Source: Myxococcales bacterium
GTDB taxonomy: Bacteria; Myxococcota; UBA4151
Assembly (NCBI GenBank): GCA_002722845.1
Contig: PBND01000043.1
Location: forward strand, 62,001 to 126,000
Direction: 5' to 3'
DNA length: 64,000 nt
The position numbers and the translations under genes were made by a program. A model generated the notes under the pieces. The model saw nothing but the letters and a program-made list of their open reading frames with translations, made no database searches and was not told where the DNA came from. Shown here one piece after another: positions 17,501-25,527 of the stretch. Numbering within the stretch: the stretch's first letter is position 1; each line of letters opens with the position of its first letter.

Positions 17501-17895
17501 AGTCCTTTGAGGACCGAGGCCAAGCTGTTTCGGCATTGGGCCCAGTTCTCAGGGGGATGATTGAGGAGGTTGCCCCCCGGCGCGTCCTCTTCCGCAAACC
17601 ATGAGCAGCCGGCCTGAAGTTGCCCACCGAGGGCAGCCGAATCAGCCTCAGACAGGAGGCCATAATCAAAGACGGCGAGTAGATTTGGATGATCTAGAAG
17701 GGCGAGGGGGCGCCATGTCGAAACGAGCTTAAAGTACCAATCGACCGGTTTTCGATCGGGACGGGGTTTGTAGACTCGCAGAATCGCTGGCGTTGCATGC
17801 TCGACGTGCTCCACCTGCCAGACCCAGGCCTCGGCACCGTCGACAAGGAGATTATTGAGTCGGAAGGGGCCAAGGGGGGGCATACTGGCGAGCAT
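14560..17895 (-). CDS. Pseudokinase-AAA ATPase-TPR multidomain regulator
   Basis: 1111-aa cytoplasmic protein. Residues 10-270 have a Ser/Thr-kinase fold, but the HRD loop reads HGAIRPDQV (142-150; catalytic Asp and Lys replaced) and the DFG position reads LGGFAI, so it should be catalytically dead. Residues 315-480 form a STAND/AAA-type NTPase with Walker A GPRGVGKS (346-353) and Walker B LLIVVED (464-470). The remainder is helical with TPR-like repeats (about 740-1105). The layout resembles PknK/kinase-ATPase regulators of myxobacteria, with a degraded kinase. The start could also be the ATG at 17883. No partner gene adjoins it. Confidence 0.88.
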   Translation of the reverse strand: MLASMPPLGPFRLNNLLVDGAEAWVWQVEHVEHATPAILRVYKPRPDRKPVDWYFKLVSTWRPLALLDHPNLLAVFDYGLLSEADSAALGGQLQAGCSWFAEEDAPGGNLLNHPPENWAQCRNSLASVLKGLMHLHGHNLLHGAIRPDQVRLGQGPNPQLKLGGFAIGPEHRLRVLQGPPPGLDAAFAAPELKAGQWRRVRPYTDLYGVGALAHWMVYGQAPSPDEAFRQEAAMALPRSFGFWLRSLLHPEPSQRPWSAYQALAALEQLDQRPRVLLSAMPSPRMSEEAPSQALPPRDPSWQTMGLRLHGLRELPIYGRKKEQHQLWSSLQQVIQNARPRYLRLTGPRGVGKSVLTDWLIQQTRKAGLAQVIVIKHGDDGGPHTGIAGALYRYLRCHNLGPSDILKRCKNLLQSLGAEDPYEWQALCQLLAPDHDVTRVVFESTRQRFQVIENLLRRLAKRRPLLIVVEDAHLGAESLAMIRHLMGLHRMDSFPLCILSREDSSRLSERPAEAKLLGDLVTTGLVNSLPVLSLKPEEFSELLVDGLRLTPDTLEALKWRCEGDLSFALELIRESAEQRLLVAEGDLVALPLEAKTKLPKHLHELWQARVDRALNLLADAGTDGNARQCFELAALLGRQVHREEWEDACRRAGLDTSQDLMNALLAMGLGVGTEEGFQFEHALVTESIIQSCEEQGRRERLAEHSLAVLQEAAARGRGDVRLVRHLERTGRSGEALAPLARAADESMANGHLNQAEAMLNRRRSLLKQTNEARAEDDGIQLAGEIRLALLRRQMKVAWSQIEALEELADGDELMARWAELSAQILEHRGDRDLVPDRLKQAIESFERHGNGDGALRCRLALARHHRVSGNLRDASLELDRLSKVIESPAPSQLAIAHEYHFERGAMAEGSKQLAEATQAYAVSLRHAEQLGHQGRIGQSVMSLADVARRAQNVERAEAWYRRALEAFGRLGSEQVIQVQIQLGFLLFAQARLNDLRKLIDVLEASLFHLGDENLMGQLEALKLGLASRDQDWTEFDRALHELYRLRLDRGLVSIETAELLEATAALVQRANQHQRAEDVLRAALGQWEPLNRLAEVNRIQAQLAELSAINKE

Positions 17896-17947
17896 CCAGT
17901 GGTTCAGCTCGCCGTCTAATGAACAAAGCCTGGGCCGTCTAGTTCGG

Positions 17948-19336
17948 TTATTGGTCTGGCATGAGGCAGGGCAGGCCGTTGGTACGGAGGTGGTCCGTGT
18001 CCAGTCCGGCCCCTTGCAGCAGGCTGGCCACCACTGTTGAGGGTGTTAGGGTGACCCCGCCTTCTTCGACCACGGCACCGCTCAGCGGGTCGATGGGTAG
18101 GGGGATCATGCCGGTGTCTTTGGAGGCGCCAACGACTTGATTATGGGGCACGCCCGCCCCGATGAGCATGCAGGCCGAGGTCAGGGAGTGGTCACGCCCG
18201 CCCCGGTTGTTGATGAGTGAGGTCCGGCCGAACTCGGAGAAGACGAGGACCGTGGTGGTATCGATCAGTTTCTTTCCAGGCGCGACCGGGTCGTCCTCCG
18301 TCTTGAGGTCGCTGACCAACTGAGCCAGCGCCCGCCAGCCATCAGCCTGCCGCTCGGGGTGGTCATCTTCCCAGTCGTCGGCGTGGCTATCGAGACCGCG
18401 AGCGATCTGGATGGTGACGCATTGGGAGGTGTTGTACTTCAAGGCCTGGAGGGCCATGGCAGCCTGGGCTTCTCCCGAGGTGAGATCCCAGGGCACATAG
18501 CCGTAGCGCTCCCGCAACTGCGCCATTTCAGGGTCACGGTTGTTGCCCAGGCGAAAGCGGTCGCCGAGGCCCCCATCCACCAACTCCCGGGCCTTCTTCT
18601 GAGAATCCTCAAGGAGGGTCATGAGCCCCCATCGATCGAGCCGGTCCGTATCGCAGCGAACCCGTTGGCTGCGGTACAGCTCAAGGTGCCGGCGGACATT
18701 GTTCATGGGGGCGAATGGGCCGTCGTTGAGCACGGCCACCAAATCGTCCACATTGGCGATCTTCATGGGGCTGGCGTAGGCCGGATCCCCCTCGTTATAG
18801 CCTTCGGCCCGGGAGATCAGATTGGGGATCGGGGCCCGGTCCCCCTGCTGCGCAGCGACTTGGGTCGACACCGAACTGCCCTTGGCCCGGGTGCCTACTG
18901 GCATCATCCCAGTGAGGAAGTATCGACGTCCGACTTCGTGGGTGACCGTATCCATGCTCAAACCCCGGACGACGCAACTGACATCGAAGTGGGGTGCGAA
19001 GTCGGCCATCGCCGGCCCGAAATCGATCTGAGAGCCTTCCGGGCGGATGAGGCGGTCAAGGGTGTAGACCCCTGGGTTGGCCGCTTCAATGGCTTGCCAG
19101 CCCAGTTCGATTCCATAGAGTCCGAGGGCTTCTTCACTGTCGTCGAAGCGCCCTGGGTCCCGGGGGTCGACACTTAGTAGCGTATCCCATCCCCCATCAA
19201 AGTATGCGAAGATGAAGTTCCGGTGCGGCAGGTCTTTGCCTTGGGCCAGGGCCCGGTGAAATGGGATGAGGGGGGCGACCAGCAGGCCGGAGCCAGCGAG
19301 GCCGAGTCGAGAAAGAAAACTGCGTCGATCGATCAT
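17948..19336 (-). CDS. DUF1501 protein with Tat signal
   Basis: 462-aa exported protein of the DUF1501 family (alkaline-phosphatase/sulfatase-like fold, function unknown). The twin-arginine signal MIDRRSFLSRLG is followed by a hydrophobic stretch ending in ALA near residue 30. Typical segments are FIFAYFDGGWDTL (about 42-54), the C-terminal VLVFSEFGRTSLINNRGGRDH and AGVPHNQVVG. In many bacteria DUF1501 genes are co-transcribed with DUF1549/DUF1585/DUF1800-type cytochrome proteins; here the three upstream genes fit that pattern. Ten bases separate it from the preceding lipoprotein gene. Confidence 0.9.
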   Translation of the reverse strand: MIDRRSFLSRLGLAGSGLLVAPLIPFHRALAQGKDLPHRNFIFAYFDGGWDTLLSVDPRDPGRFDDSEEALGLYGIELGWQAIEAANPGVYTLDRLIRPEGSQIDFGPAMADFAPHFDVSCVVRGLSMDTVTHEVGRRYFLTGMMPVGTRAKGSSVSTQVAAQQGDRAPIPNLISRAEGYNEGDPAYASPMKIANVDDLVAVLNDGPFAPMNNVRRHLELYRSQRVRCDTDRLDRWGLMTLLEDSQKKARELVDGGLGDRFRLGNNRDPEMAQLRERYGYVPWDLTSGEAQAAMALQALKYNTSQCVTIQIARGLDSHADDWEDDHPERQADGWRALAQLVSDLKTEDDPVAPGKKLIDTTTVLVFSEFGRTSLINNRGGRDHSLTSACMLIGAGVPHNQVVGASKDTGMIPLPIDPLSGAVVEEGGVTLTPSTVVASLLQGAGLDTDHLRTNGLPCLMPDQ

Positions 19337-19346
19337 GATGCCATCC

Positions 19347-19973
19347 TCAGTACGTCATGAACTCGGGGGCCGTGATCATGGCGATGCAGACCGCATTCCA
19401 ACCATCAAGGGCTCCTGTTTCAGCCTGGACCGATCGATAGAGTTGTCGAAGTTCAAGCAGGCCCACCGTGCTGTCCTCTGGTACGTGGATTCCGTGAAAC
19501 TTGAGTCGAAGGAAGCGCAGGTTACGCAGAACGTCATCGGGATAGGGAGCGAGGATGCGTTGGCTTGGATCCGCTTGTTGACCGTCTCGAGTGACGGCTT
19601 TGCCGCAGACTTGACCCGCCATGTCGTCCATGAACTTCGAGAACAAGGGGGAGGGGGCCGTTTCATCCTCGTAGCGTTCCTCGTAATCGGCTTCCCCAAG
19701 GGTCGCGACCATGGTCTTGAAGCGGTCATTGCCCTCGGCATCAGTCCACGTGATGCCATCAAAAAGCATGGGGATGCTTCGACGGAGTTGGTCGACGCGG
19801 AGGCGACGGGGCATCTTGCCAAAGACAACATCATCAGGATGCAAGAGCGCTGGCCCTTCCGCTTGGCGCTCGCCCCCTGGACTCCAATGGTGATCCATCA
19901 TCTGGGTGGGCTGAAACGTGGGCGCCTCGTAGCAGCCCGCGACCAATAAGGCTGGCAGTAGAAAGCTTCTCAT
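19347..19973 (-). CDS. Lipoprotein of the DUF1501-associated operon
   Basis: 208 aa with a lipoprotein signal (MRSFLLPALLVAGC, lipid-attached C14). The mature protein has no haem motif and no recognised domain. Its C-terminal segment (GWNAVCIAMITAPEFMTY) ends like the last stretch of DUF1549/DUF1800-type proteins, whose C-termini often read 'll.SpeF..y', so it may be a split-off relative. The ATG at 19973 overlaps the stop of the upstream gene (19970). Probably acts in the periplasm with its neighbours. Confidence 0.7.
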   Translation of the reverse strand: MRSFLLPALLVAGCYEAPTFQPTQMMDHHWSPGGERQAEGPALLHPDDVVFGKMPRRLRVDQLRRSIPMLFDGITWTDAEGNDRFKTMVATLGEADYEERYEDETAPSPLFSKFMDDMAGQVCGKAVTRDGQQADPSQRILAPYPDDVLRNLRFLRLKFHGIHVPEDSTVGLLELRQLYRSVQAETGALDGWNAVCIAMITAPEFMTY

Positions 19974-21574
19974 CGCCGCTCTCCGTGTCCGGCACCACCG
20001 CGATAGATCTCCGAACTCACAATCTCCCGAGCGAGCCCTCTTAAGTCATAGTTTGACTCGATGAAGGCCTGGGTCAGCTCTTGCAGCGCTTCGGCTTCAC
20101 CAGCTCGCGGCGCCCTCGCCATGAACCGGGTCCAAAGCTTCGAGACGGTACACTGGGCAAAGCTTCCGTTGTCGATGGACTTTTGGGCCAGGGCCCGGGG
20201 GCCATCGGTAATATTGCTGGAATAGTCCCCGTCACCCGAGCCCGTCTCTTGCGCGCCCAGGGCATCGGCGAAGACATAGGCCATGAGATAACCCTTGTAG
20301 GGCTCTTCATCCTCGTGCCGCGGGTCGATGAAGTAGTAATTGCGGCAGATACCGCTGCGAGACCCATTGCGGCAGTCGTCCCGCACCATGGGGTAGGTCG
20401 CTTCGTCCAGATTGATCGTCCCGGCTTCGGACCACCGGCCCCAGTAGGCTGCGTCTGGCTCGACGCCGACATGGCAGTATTTGCAGCCACAACGCTTCGT
20501 GAGGTTGGGTTCGAGATGGCAAGCGTCATCGGAGGCGGGCAGGCCGCCCTTCGGCGCTTGAAAGCTGTGGCACAAAAAGGCGTTATGGAAGCGGTTCGCC
20601 CGCCCACGGTTCGACTGGAACTTCAGCAGATAGCCAAAGAGCGTCATGACACCGGAATGAAGTCCCGTTCGTTCAACGGACACCCAGCGGTCTTTGTCGG
20701 TGAAGTGCAGATCTTCGGGGATGGGGTAGCCAGGATCAGTCGAGGATCTCAAAAAGTTTCCACCATGACGGGACTGGTAACGGTGGAAGTGGGCGATGGG
20801 GCCATTGACTTCGATATCCGTACCCAAAAGCACATCGGTGTAGGGGCGGTTTTCGGCGACCACCCGATCCATGAATCGAAGCAGTTGTTCGGCGAATGCG
20901 TTGGTGATCGCACGGTGCGTTCCCGCCGTTCGATATTCACAGAATTGTAGGTTCGGGCCGCAGCCGCATTCCCGACTGTTGATACCTGAACTGCAATCGA
21001 CTTGGCGATCCGGGTTGTCGAGATTCGCCCCCGTCAGGTTTTCCTGGGCATCGAAGGCACAGACCTTGATGCGACTGCTGGGGTCCCAATAGGGCGTGAC
21101 CCAGCGCCAACCTTCTCGGCAGACCCCATTCTCATCACAGGTGGTCATGATCTGCCCATTTTCGTCGTATTGGACCGGTTCATCGAGACAACCGATGACT
21201 GCACCCCGCAGTCTCGAAGCCCGCCCGAAGGCCCGCACATAATAGGCTGCGTCGACATTGCGGCGGGGCTCATTGATGAGAAAGGTGTTCACGGTCAGTC
21301 GCTGACTGGTGACGTTGGTCCAGAGGAGCCCCTGATGATGGTCCCGCAACTGGGCGAGGAAGCCTTCGCTTTCGAGCATGCCTTGCAGCAGCTCACCGGG
21401 CACCTCACCACTGGAGATCACCTGCTCGTACTCCGCAGTGCTGGGGGGAAAGCCCCGTAAGTCCAGACTTAAGCGACGCAGGTATTGGAGGCTCTTGTTC
21501 ACGTCCGTTTCGAGGCACTGAGCCGCCAAGGCAGGGGGCGTATACAGCAGACCGATCAGGAGGAGAAATCTCAT
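19970..21574 (-). CDS. Exported DUF1549/DUF1588-like c-type cytochrome protein
   Basis: 534 aa with a signal peptide (MRFLLLIGLLYTPPALA). Just after it, RRLSLDLRGFPPSTAEYEQV is the DUF1549 signature. Around residues 350-385, RFHNAFLCHSF followed by CGCKYCHVGVEPDAAYWG is a DUF1588-like segment with a CxxCH haem site (CKYCH). Proteins of this type, best known in Planctomycetes, are exported and of uncertain function. The ATG at 21574 is preferred because it overlaps the upstream stop (ATGA); a longer frame adds eight residues. Confidence 0.78.
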   Translation of the reverse strand: MRFLLLIGLLYTPPALAAQCLETDVNKSLQYLRRLSLDLRGFPPSTAEYEQVISSGEVPGELLQGMLESEGFLAQLRDHHQGLLWTNVTSQRLTVNTFLINEPRRNVDAAYYVRAFGRASRLRGAVIGCLDEPVQYDENGQIMTTCDENGVCREGWRWVTPYWDPSSRIKVCAFDAQENLTGANLDNPDRQVDCSSGINSRECGCGPNLQFCEYRTAGTHRAITNAFAEQLLRFMDRVVAENRPYTDVLLGTDIEVNGPIAHFHRYQSRHGGNFLRSSTDPGYPIPEDLHFTDKDRWVSVERTGLHSGVMTLFGYLLKFQSNRGRANRFHNAFLCHSFQAPKGGLPASDDACHLEPNLTKRCGCKYCHVGVEPDAAYWGRWSEAGTINLDEATYPMVRDDCRNGSRSGICRNYYFIDPRHEDEEPYKGYLMAYVFADALGAQETGSGDGDYSSNITDGPRALAQKSIDNGSFAQCTVSKLWTRFMARAPRAGEAEALQELTQAFIESNYDLRGLAREIVSSEIYRGGAGHGERR

Positions 21575-22755
21575 TCCAACATGCCTCTTTCTTTCCAAGC
21601 GAAGAGCAAGGCAGCACTTCCGCCCACCAAGGGTCTACCATCTTGTGGCATCCGTTGCGAGACGACGGCATCGATGATCAAATCGATCTCATCGCGCCAT
21701 TGGTCGATGCCGCTGAGGTCCCGGGCACCGCCTTCACCATTGTGGCAACGATGGCAGTTGGCGTTGTTGAAGGCAGCAACCCGACCACTCCAGGTCACTT
21801 CGGCATCTACAGGGCCACCCACCCGGAGCACTTTTCCCGGCTCGGCGCAAAACAGCCAAAGGGAACCATAAGCATCCACATCGGCTCGGAGGCTGGGGAG
21901 AAAGCTTTCCGGTGTCGTCATCACGGTCGCCTCTGTCCCAGTGAGGTAGACGACCTGTTGGGCGGTGACGGCCCAGAGTCCATCGCCCACACCGTCTCGG
22001 GCCAAGGCCCAAAGTTCTGCCTCGGCGCCGGCATCTCCCGGGCCGAGTGCAACTCGGTGCCAGGCCTTTTCATCACTAAAAGGATCGAGGCTTAGCCACC
22101 ATCCGTCCCGGTGACGAGCATGCAGGCGTCCCCCTGGGCCTGGCTGGATTCGATCGCTCGCCCCGGGTAGCGGAATTTCAGCGCTGACCAACTCGGGCTG
22201 GCTTCGGTCGATAAGCAGGGGGGCGCCCGATGCCCGATGCACCAGGACTTGGTGGGGACCGGCCAGATCGACCGCTTCGCCCGGAAGGTCGGAGATTCGC
22301 TCCAGTTGTTCTTCCTGCCACCGATAAAGACCGGATTCACCGGTCAGCCAGAGGGCTTCAGGACCCTGGCGGAACCTTTGGATTCCCGCCCCGGCCAATG
22401 CAGCCTCCAATGGGGAGTCGGCCAGGTCATTGTCGTAGACCTTGAACCCTTGTGGCGTGGCCAAGAGGACACCGCCGTTCGGGAGACTGACCAGATCACT
22501 TATAGGGTCCGGACTATGACGTGTTTCATCGCCATCCAGTGCTACCAATCCACCGGGGCCTGCGAGGAGTCGCCCGTGATCGGGCGTCCAAGTCGCCCGG
22601 GCATCATCGCAAGCCTCTTGGCCAAGGGAGAACCGTTCGATAGTAAAGGTCCCCGTTTGGACGGGGGCGCTTGTCCAGAGGGGGGGAGGCGGGAGTGGCG
22701 GGTCTGCGCAGGCTGTCCACAGAACCGCGAACCCGATGAGAAGGGCGTACCTCAT
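21571..22755 (-). CDS. Cytochrome-c-type lipoprotein with propeller-like domain
   Basis: 394 aa. The lipobox LWTAC gives a lipidated C16. Residues 40-310 contain repeated short Gly-rich strands (LVSLPNGGVLLATPQGFKVY and similar), suggesting a beta-propeller. Near the C-terminus NCHRCHNGEGGARDLSG is a CxxCH haem site of planctomycete-type cytochrome domains. It is the first gene of a four-gene operon with the DUF1549-like, lipoprotein and DUF1501 genes. A promoter-like element lies immediately upstream, with almost no room for a leader. Confidence 0.78.
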   Translation of the reverse strand: MRYALLIGFAVLWTACADPPLPPPPLWTSAPVQTGTFTIERFSLGQEACDDARATWTPDHGRLLAGPGGLVALDGDETRHSPDPISDLVSLPNGGVLLATPQGFKVYDNDLADSPLEAALAGAGIQRFRQGPEALWLTGESGLYRWQEEQLERISDLPGEAVDLAGPHQVLVHRASGAPLLIDRSQPELVSAEIPLPGASDRIQPGPGGRLHARHRDGWWLSLDPFSDEKAWHRVALGPGDAGAEAELWALARDGVGDGLWAVTAQQVVYLTGTEATVMTTPESFLPSLRADVDAYGSLWLFCAEPGKVLRVGGPVDAEVTWSGRVAAFNNANCHRCHNGEGGARDLSGIDQWRDEIDLIIDAVVSQRMPQDGRPLVGGSAALLFAWKERGMLE

Positions 22756-22765
22756 GGTGAGCGGA

Positions 22766-22795
22766 TCTATAGTTGGGAAGGCTCACAGATGTCAC
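22766..22795 (-). promoter_or_regulatory. Candidate promoter of the cytochrome/DUF1501 operon
   Basis: On the minus strand GTGACA (22795-22790) and TATAGA (22771-22766) are separated by 18 bases and resemble sigma-70 -35 and -10 boxes. The -10 box ends only 10 bases before the ATG at 22755, which predicts a leaderless or nearly leaderless transcript; no Shine-Dalgarno is visible. An inverted repeat GTGAGC/GCTCAC (22757-22762 and 22781-22786) overlaps the promoter and could be an operator. Confidence 0.4.
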
Positions 22796-23172
22796 GCCGG
22801 CACCACCGAGCCCAGTACAGAGTGAAGAGGGGGCTGGGGAATCAATGACTTGGGTCTGCCGAGCCGCTCTTTTCTTCGTATGACCGACATTTTCCGCCGG
22901 GTTTGTTGATTCCGCGCAGGCAATTGGCCTCTAGAAATCATCAAAAGAATTTCTTGCCGGCCTAAAGATAAGTTTAATCAACATCTTAAGCATGTTACAG
23001 GTGAATCCCCTCCAATTGTGGAAAACCTATGGATGGGGCCTGATATTCTAGGTCATATGAAGGCTCTATGTGGCGGTTTTTGGCCTTTTGCCTACTTTTT
23101 GTGCACTGCTATAAGCCCTTGAAAAAGCATGCTCTATCTATGCTCTCATTGACCATTGGTCAGGGGGCGGAT
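22796..23172. other. Non-coding gap, AT-richer than its surroundings
   Basis: About 400 bases without a credible reading frame in any of six frames. The stretch from about 22860 to 23160 has visibly more A/T than the rest of the window. It contains a short palindrome TGACCA-T-TGGTCA (23150-23162). No tRNA-like or known riboswitch structure was recognised. It lies downstream of cutA and upstream of the cytochrome operon. Confidence 0.5.
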
Positions 23173-23191
23173 GCTGGCCAGTCAGGCCAGC
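23173..23191. terminator. Perfect 7-bp hairpin after cutA
   Basis: GCTGGCC-AGTCA-GGCCAGC is a perfect stem with a 5-base loop, beginning one base after the cutA stop codon. On the minus strand no T-run follows; on the plus strand TTT follows. It may end cutA transcription weakly or protect the 3' end. Confidence 0.4.
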
Positions 23192-23192
23192 T

Positions 23193-23513
23193 TTAACCTG
23201 TGTTCGAATCGAGCCCGCGCAGCCAGTCGAGATAGGTCTGGTTTGCCAGCGTTTCATCAACGGAGAGGGGCAAAAACTCGGGGACTTCGTAGGGGTGGAG
23301 TTCGAGAAATCGGGTTCTCAGCTTGCTGACCATTTCTGTCGGTGTTTTGATGGTGAGTAATGACTCGACCTCCCGATGCGTTGCGCCCTGCCATCGATAG
23401 ATACTGGTCGCGCGCTCCTGAACCTGGATGCAGCCTGCAAGGCCTTCGTTCACCAACTGCTCGGCGAAACTGTGTGCGTTTTCCGTCGGATGGGTGGAGA
23501 GGATTATTCGCAT
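23193..23513 (-). CDS. cutA: CutA1 divalent-cation tolerance protein
   Basis: 106 aa, normal length for the trimeric CutA1 fold (ferredoxin-like, related to PII). Characteristic segments are ACIQ-like GLAGCIQVQ (about 25-33), SIYRWQG, and LHPYEVPEFLPL (about 72-83). CutA1 is linked to copper and other divalent-metal tolerance, although its biochemical role is unsettled. It stands alone, divergent from the glutamate-synthase-like gene with about 80 bases between them. Confidence 0.93.
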   Translation of the reverse strand: MRIILSTHPTENAHSFAEQLVNEGLAGCIQVQERATSIYRWQGATHREVESLLTIKTPTEMVSKLRTRFLELHPYEVPEFLPLSVDETLANQTYLDWLRGLDSNTG

Positions 23514-23592
23514 AGATGCCCGCCTTCTTGGCTTTTATCTGCTCCCCCACTAGCCTTTGGCAAGCCGGCCTATCGCTCGGGAAGGATTGAAT

Positions 23593-25149
23593 GTGAACTG
23601 GACGATCGTTGCTCTCGTTGTCGGGGGGATCCTGGTTCTGGTGTTGGCCTACGACCTCCTACAGCGCAAAAGTGCGATCCTTCATAACTTCCCCCTGATC
23701 GGTCACTTCCGTTACCTGTTGATCGAGATCGGCCCGGAGATCCGTCAGTACATCGTTGCTCATAACCGGGAAGAGGCGCCCTTCAATCGCCTCGAGCGCG
23801 AGTGGATTTATCACAGTGCAGATCGGAAAAATAACTACTTCGGCTTTGGCACCGACGACCAGATTTACGGCATTGGTTACCCGATCATTAAGCACGCAAC
23901 GCTGCCCCAGGATGCCGCCGATTCCCACCTTGAGCACCATGGGGCCATCGAGATTCCCAGTGCCAAAATAATTGGTGCCGCCCATCGCCGCACAAAGCCG
24001 TACCGGCCGCCCTCGATCATCAATATTTCGGCCATGAGTTTCGGCTCTTTGGGCAAGAACGCCATCAGCGCTTTAAACCGGGGCGCGACCCTTGCGGGCT
24101 GTTTTCACAACACCGGTGAGGGGGGCTGCTCCCCGTACCACCGGCAAGGGGCCGACGTCTGCTACCAGATCGGTACGGGCTACTTCGGCGTTCGGGACCT
24201 TGAGGGCAATTTCTCTTTGGAAAAGGCCCAGGCATTGGTCGAGGAAGTTCCCCAGATACGTCTCTTTGAGATCAAGCTCTCCCAGGGGGCGAAGCCCGGC
24301 AAAGGTGGCGTCCTTCCCAAGGAGAAAATCACGCCGGAGATCGCCGCGATTCGTGGGATCCCAGAGGACAAGGACTGCTTGAGTCCGGCCAACCACACGG
24401 CCTTTTCGGACGTGGATTCGATGATCGACTTTATCGAAATGCTTGCCGATGCGACGGGGCGCCCCGTGGGCATCAAGGCGGCTGTGGGCCATCTCGACTT
24501 CTTCTACGAGTTGGCTGAGCGCATGAAGACTCGCAATGAAGGTCCCGATTTTATCACCATCGATGGCGGCGAGGGGGGGACGGGAGCTGCGCCTCTGACT
24601 TTCGCCGACCACGTCGCGCTGCCCTACAAGTTGGGCTTCATGCGGGTCTATAAGATCTTCCTCGAAGCCGAGTTAACCGACGACATCGTCTTTATCGGCA
24701 GCGGTAAACTCGGCTTTCCCGACCGGGGTATTGTCGCGATGGCGCTGGGCGCCGACCTCATCAACGTCGCCCGGGAAGCGATGTTATCGATCGGCTGTAT
24801 TCAGGCGCAAAAGTGCCACACGGGTGGCTGCCCAGCGGGGGTGGCAACCCATCACGCTTGGCTGCAGCGTGGTCTGGATCCGGAGATCAACGCTAAGCGT
24901 TTCCAGGCCTACATTGAGACCTTTCGAAAAGAAGTTGCGATGGTGACTCGGGCCGCCGGTTATCGCCACCCCGGTCAGTTCACGGGCCATGACATCGAGA
25001 TGTCCAGCGGCCCCGGCCAGTTCTCAACCCTCTATGAACTCTTCGGCTACAGCACGAAGCAGTACCTGCCCGGTCATGATCCGGTCGTGAAGCCCAATAC
25101 CCGTGAGCTAGAAGCTCGGCTTGCCGGTCGTCTACCCCGTCGAATCTAG
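23593..25149 (+). CDS. FMN-binding glutamate synthase family protein, membrane-anchored
   Basis: 518 aa. An N-terminal TM helix (IVALVVGGILVLVLAYDLL) precedes a GltS-type TIM barrel. Visible motifs: INISAMSFGSLGKNAI (about 147-162), GGEGGTGAAPLTF for FMN binding, and CIQAQKCHTGGCPAGVATH, whose cysteines bind the [3Fe-4S] cluster in glutamate synthase. The glutaminase domain is absent, as in the archaeal-type and 'glutamate synthase-related' proteins, so the true substrate is unknown. A GTG at 23593 is taken as start, 6 bases after AAGGA; an ATG at 23557 lies further up without a ribosome site. Confidence 0.88.
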   Translation: MNWTIVALVVGGILVLVLAYDLLQRKSAILHNFPLIGHFRYLLIEIGPEIRQYIVAHNREEAPFNRLEREWIYHSADRKNNYFGFGTDDQIYGIGYPIIKHATLPQDAADSHLEHHGAIEIPSAKIIGAAHRRTKPYRPPSIINISAMSFGSLGKNAISALNRGATLAGCFHNTGEGGCSPYHRQGADVCYQIGTGYFGVRDLEGNFSLEKAQALVEEVPQIRLFEIKLSQGAKPGKGGVLPKEKITPEIAAIRGIPEDKDCLSPANHTAFSDVDSMIDFIEMLADATGRPVGIKAAVGHLDFFYELAERMKTRNEGPDFITIDGGEGGTGAAPLTFADHVALPYKLGFMRVYKIFLEAELTDDIVFIGSGKLGFPDRGIVAMALGADLINVAREAMLSIGCIQAQKCHTGGCPAGVATHHAWLQRGLDPEINAKRFQAYIETFRKEVAMVTRAAGYRHPGQFTGHDIEMSSGPGQFSTLYELFGYSTKQYLPGHDPVVKPNTRELEARLAGRLPRRI

Positions 25150-25527
25150 GGTTGCGATCACGACCATTCCCGTCTCGGGGTCATCGCCAAGTTCTTGAGC
25201 CATGGCCTTGGCCAAAGCCATTTGTTCCGGCAGCGACAAGGGCGCACCTGCACCATCCATAAGCAAATCACCAAGGGTGCCGTCGGCCTGAAGTCGGGCC
25301 TGGGCGACGGGGCGGTCTGCTGGGCCGAGGTGAATCAGGTCGAGCTGTAACTTGCCACTCTCATCACGGCGCAGTTGGCAGCGATAAAGCCCACAGTCTG
25401 GCATCGCATCGGCCAGCGCCTCGTAGAGGAAGTCCTCGACGGGGCCGGCCAAATCATGGCCGAAACGGAAGGGGCGCTCTAGCTCACCAGACTCGTGAAT
25501 CCGGAGGACCAGGGGGTGGAAGCTCAT
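25132..25527 (-). CDS. Uncharacterised small acidic protein
   Basis: 131 aa, no family recognised and no signal peptide or TM helix. Alternating strands (LQLDLIHLGPADRPVAQARLQ) suggest a small beta-rich fold followed by a helix. Its stop lies 18 bases inside the end of the convergent plus-strand gene. Its start overlaps the stop of the next upstream gene by 4 bases, so it is the third gene of the phospholipase-D-like cassette. Confidence 0.7.
   Translation of the reverse strand: MSFHPLVLRIHESGELERPFRFGHDLAGPVEDFLYEALADAMPDCGLYRCQLRRDESGKLQLDLIHLGPADRPVAQARLQADGTLGDLLMDGAGAPLSLPEQMALAKAMAQELGDDPETGMVVIATLDSTG

Noticed and set aside
18359-19177. Plus-strand open frame of 272 codons opposite the DUF1501 gene
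   Set aside because: Antisense to well-supported DUF1501 coding sequence; no ribosome site or family resemblance.
20081-20950. Plus-strand open frame of 289 codons opposite the DUF1549-like gene
   Set aside because: Shadow of the minus-strand gene, which has the DUF1549 signature and a CxxCH motif.
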